A stretch of DNA of 8,038 nucleotides from an uncultured Pseudomonadota bacterium. GTDB taxonomy: Bacteria > Pseudomonadota > Gammaproteobacteria > Burkholderiales > SCOH01. Where the stretch lies: NCBI GenBank assembly GCA_937863215.1, contig CALMFQ010000032.1, forward strand, positions 1 to 8,038, given 5' to 3'. Each line of letters begins with the position of its first letter. Within the stretch, counting starts at the first letter, position 1. Below are positions 6,438-8,038 of the stretch, piece by piece. Made by a program: the position numbers and the translations under genes. The notes under the pieces were generated by a model. It was not told the origin of the DNA and did not search any database. It saw only the letters and a list, made by a program, of their open reading frames with translations.

Positions 6438-7818
6438 TGCTCTTGCCGATTTTCAGCGGAATGAAAATGTAATTATCGCCGCGACGTACACGCAGATTCA
6501 GACTACTACCAGCTTTGGCCTCTTCCAGCATTTTGGCAAACTGCGCGTAAGAAGTCAGATTCTGGCTATTGACGCCAATGATCACATCCCCCTGCGCGAT
6601 GCCCGAGCGTGCAGCGGAGCCATGCACAGCCTGAACCAGCAAACCGTAGTCAATTCCCAGCGCCTTTTTCTGTGCCGGATTCAACTCTGCCACCACCAAG
6701 CCGACATTACCGACATGACCACCTGCCTTGCCCCTGCCCGGGCGTGCATTGGCTACCTGCTCCGAGGTTTCGCCGACGGTCACGGCAACATCTTTGGCCG
6801 CCTTGTTGCGCCATACCTGCAGACTGACCTTGGTTCCCGGCCGGGAGCCCCCCACCAGGCGCACCAGCTCCGCCGAATTGGCGACCGGATGAGTATCGAA
6901 TTTCAGCACGATATCGGAAGGCAGCAAACCAGCCTTGTCCGCTGGCCCATCCTTCTCGACCGAACTGATCAACGCTCCCTGCGGCCTGGTCAGACCGAAC
7001 GACTCGGCCAGATCCTTGCTCAGCTCCTGGATATTGACACCGATCCGGCCGCGAATCACGCGGCCATTGGTCTTGAGCTGATCGCTCACATCCAGCGCAA
7101 CCTTGATCGGGATTGCCAGCGAAATACCCATGAAGCCACCGGTACGACTGATGATCTGCGAATTGATACCGACAACTTCGCCATTCAAATTGAACAGCGG
7201 GCCACCGGAATTACCCGGATTTACGGCCGCGTCGGTCTGGATGAACGGCACATAGTTTTCCGACGGCAGCGAACGCCCCTTGGCGCTGACAATGCCGGCG
7301 GTCACCGAATTCTCCAGGCCCAAAGGTGAGCCGATTGCCACCACCCATTCACCAACGCGGATTTTTTCCGAGTCGCCAGTACGCACGGTAGGCAGATTTT
7401 TTGCCTCAATCTTGATCAGCGCCACATCAGTGCGCTCGTCAGTACCAATAACCTTGGCCTTGTACTCACGCTGGTCGGTCAGTTTGACGGTGATCTCGTC
7501 GGCATTGCCGACCACGTGGGTGTTGGTCAGGATATAGCCATCGCTACTGATGATGAAGCCCGATCCGAGTGAGCGGGCCTGGTATTCGCGTGGCTGATAT
7601 TGACGCGGGTTGAAACGACGCAGCAATTCATTGAACGGATCGTCTTCAGCCAACCCAGGAACACCGCCATTATTCACGACGGTCTGCGTGGTGCTGATGT
7701 TAACGACCGCAGGACCTTCTTTTTCCACCAAAGCGGCAAAATCCGGCAACTCGCGTGCAGCCTGGCTGACACCGATCGAAGCAACGAGCAATGCGGCAGA
7801 AACAAATAATTTTTTCAT
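6424..7818 (-). CDS. degQ: DegQ/MucD-family periplasmic serine endoprotease (Do/HtrA)
   Basis: This HtrA-type protease degrades or refolds damaged proteins in the periplasm. From the ATG at 7818 the product is 464 residues, the usual two-PDZ length. A Sec signal peptide (about 1-20) has a KK n-region, a hydrophobic core and a cleavage site near VSQA. The trypsin-like domain carries the triad His101 (TNTHVVG), Asp131 (ERTDVALIKI) and Ser204 (GNSGGPLF). PDZ1 covers about 260-349 and PDZ2 about 372-457, joined by a Gly-, Ala- and Arg-rich linker. A codon before the ATG is an in-frame TTG (7821) that could also serve as start; GAGG at 7833-7830 fits either. In relatives this gene is called mucD or degQ and follows rpoE-rseA-rseB, making sigma-E control plausible, but those genes are outside the window and I see no convincing sigma-E promoter. 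The 3' end overlaps the glutaredoxin-like gene. Confidence 0.96.
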   Translation of the reverse strand: MKKLFVSAALLVASIGVSQAARELPDFAALVEKEGPAVVNISTTQTVVNNGGVPGLAEDDPFNELLRRFNPRQYQPREYQARSLGSGFIISSDGYILTNTHVVGNADEITVKLTDQREYKAKVIGTDERTDVALIKIEAKNLPTVRTGDSEKIRVGEWVVAIGSPLGLENSVTAGIVSAKGRSLPSENYVPFIQTDAAVNPGNSGGPLFNLNGEVVGINSQIISRTGGFMGISLAIPIKVALDVSDQLKTNGRVIRGRIGVNIQELSKDLAESFGLTRPQGALISSVEKDGPADKAGLLPSDIVLKFDTHPVANSAELVRLVGGSRPGTKVSLQVWRNKAAKDVAVTVGETSEQVANARPGRGKAGGHVGNVGLVVAELNPAQKKALGIDYGLLVQAVHGSAARSGIAQGDVIIGVNSQNLTSYAQFAKMLEEAKAGSSLNLRVRRGDNYIFIPLKIGKSNADE

Positions 7819-7828
7819 CAATTCTGAT

Positions 7829-7833
7829 ACCTC
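7829..7833 (-). promoter_or_regulatory. Probable ribosome binding site of degQ
   Basis: GAGGT on the minus strand lies 10 bases before the ATG at 7818 and 7 bases before the in-frame TTG at 7821. The ATG is preferred by codon strength; spacing alone slightly favours TTG, which would add one residue. Confidence 0.5.
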
Positions 7834-7852
7834 GAAGAATTACCCGACTTGG

Positions 7853-7881
7853 AAAACCCCGATTTATTCGGCGAGCGGGGT
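7853..7881 (-). terminator. Possible weak terminator or leader hairpin upstream of degQ
   Basis: On the minus strand ACCCCG (7881-7876) can pair with CGGGGT (7861-7856) around a 14-base loop, followed by TTT (7855-7853) and then CC. A competing smaller hairpin, CCGA with TCGG (7871-7868 and 7862-7859), lies within it. The stem is short and the T-run brief, so this is a weak candidate for the terminator of a gene beyond the right edge, or a structure in the degQ leader. Confidence 0.3.
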
Positions 7882-8038
7882 GAAGAGCAAGGAGCCCGGC
7901 GCAGTGAGACACATATCATGAGGATAGGTGAGCTTTCGAGCACCACGCAATGCAGCTATTCACCCGCATGACCAATACATCAGCGCTTTTCCTGCAGTAT
8001 TTTCGGCGCTTGCCCACCTGGAAAAACACCGCTTTTAT

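Larger units (their letters stand above)
7819..8038. other. Leader/intergenic DNA upstream of degQ, running to the window edge
   Basis: These 220 bases hold no gene I can identify. They contain the degQ ribosome binding site, the weak hairpin at 7853-7881 and presumably the degQ promoter, although no clear -35/-10 pair is seen. The best minus-strand guess is TTGCGT (7950-7945) with TATCCT 18 bases on (7926-7921), a weak match. Short open frames touch the right edge on both strands: a plus-strand frame with ATG at 7950 or 7968, and a minus-strand frame ending in TGA at 7982-7980. Neither has a good SD or a recognisable sequence. The base composition is less biased than in the neighbouring genes. 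Confidence 0.5.

Noticed and set aside
6832..6849. Palindrome centred on TCCCGGCCGGGA inside degQ
   Set aside because: It encodes the conserved GSRPGT stretch of PDZ1, has no loop to form a stable hairpin, and is best explained by GC-rich codons.
6622..7329. A 235-codon plus-strand open frame inside degQ
   Set aside because: It is antisense to the protease and PDZ domains, with composition typical of a reversed coding strand.
7913..7950. Plus-strand promoter for a divergent gene starting at 7950
   Set aside because: TATCAT at 7914-7919 resembles a -10 box but no -35 or SD supports it, and the downstream frame is too short in the window to judge.

Overview
The window reads as an ordinary, tightly packed bacterial chromosome segment from a betaproteobacterium, most likely in or near the Neisseriales (Chromobacteriaceae or Chitinibacteraceae type). 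The evidence for this is the gene order, the protein sequences and a moderately GC-rich, GC3-biased coding style. The taxonomic placement is an inference from recognised families, not from a search. Every gene I can support lies on the minus strand, so the biological order runs from the right edge to the left edge.

Right part (about 8038 to 6183): about 220 bases of leader or intergenic DNA precede a two-PDZ DegQ/MucD periplasmic serine protease (7818-6424). A short glutaredoxin-like CxxC protein (6437-6183) overlaps its end by 14 bases. A hairpin with a T-rich tail (6162-6130) follows, immediately before the next gene.

Middle and left part (6120 to 1): lepA (EF4 translational GTPase), lepB (signal peptidase I), a DUF4845 single-pass membrane protein, rnc (RNase III), era (ribosome-assembly GTPase), recO (recombination mediator) and pdxJ (vitamin B6 synthesis, cut by the left edge). 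Gaps are 2, 12, 8, -4, 19 and 12 bases, which is operon-like spacing. This is the classic lepA-lepB-rnc-era-recO-pdxJ cluster known from many proteobacteria. In betaproteobacteria it is often preceded by rpoE-rseA-rseB-mucD, so a sigma-E module beyond the right edge would be expected but is not visible here.

Functionally the cluster joins envelope quality control (DegQ), preprotein processing (LepB), translation and ribosome maturation (LepA, Era, RNase III), DNA repair (RecO) and cofactor synthesis (PdxJ). I found no mobile element, CRISPR array, RNA gene or disrupted gene. I see no new multi-gene system. The less explained items are the two hairpins placed just upstream of degQ and lepA, the pilin-like N-terminus of the DUF4845 protein, and the unassigned right edge.
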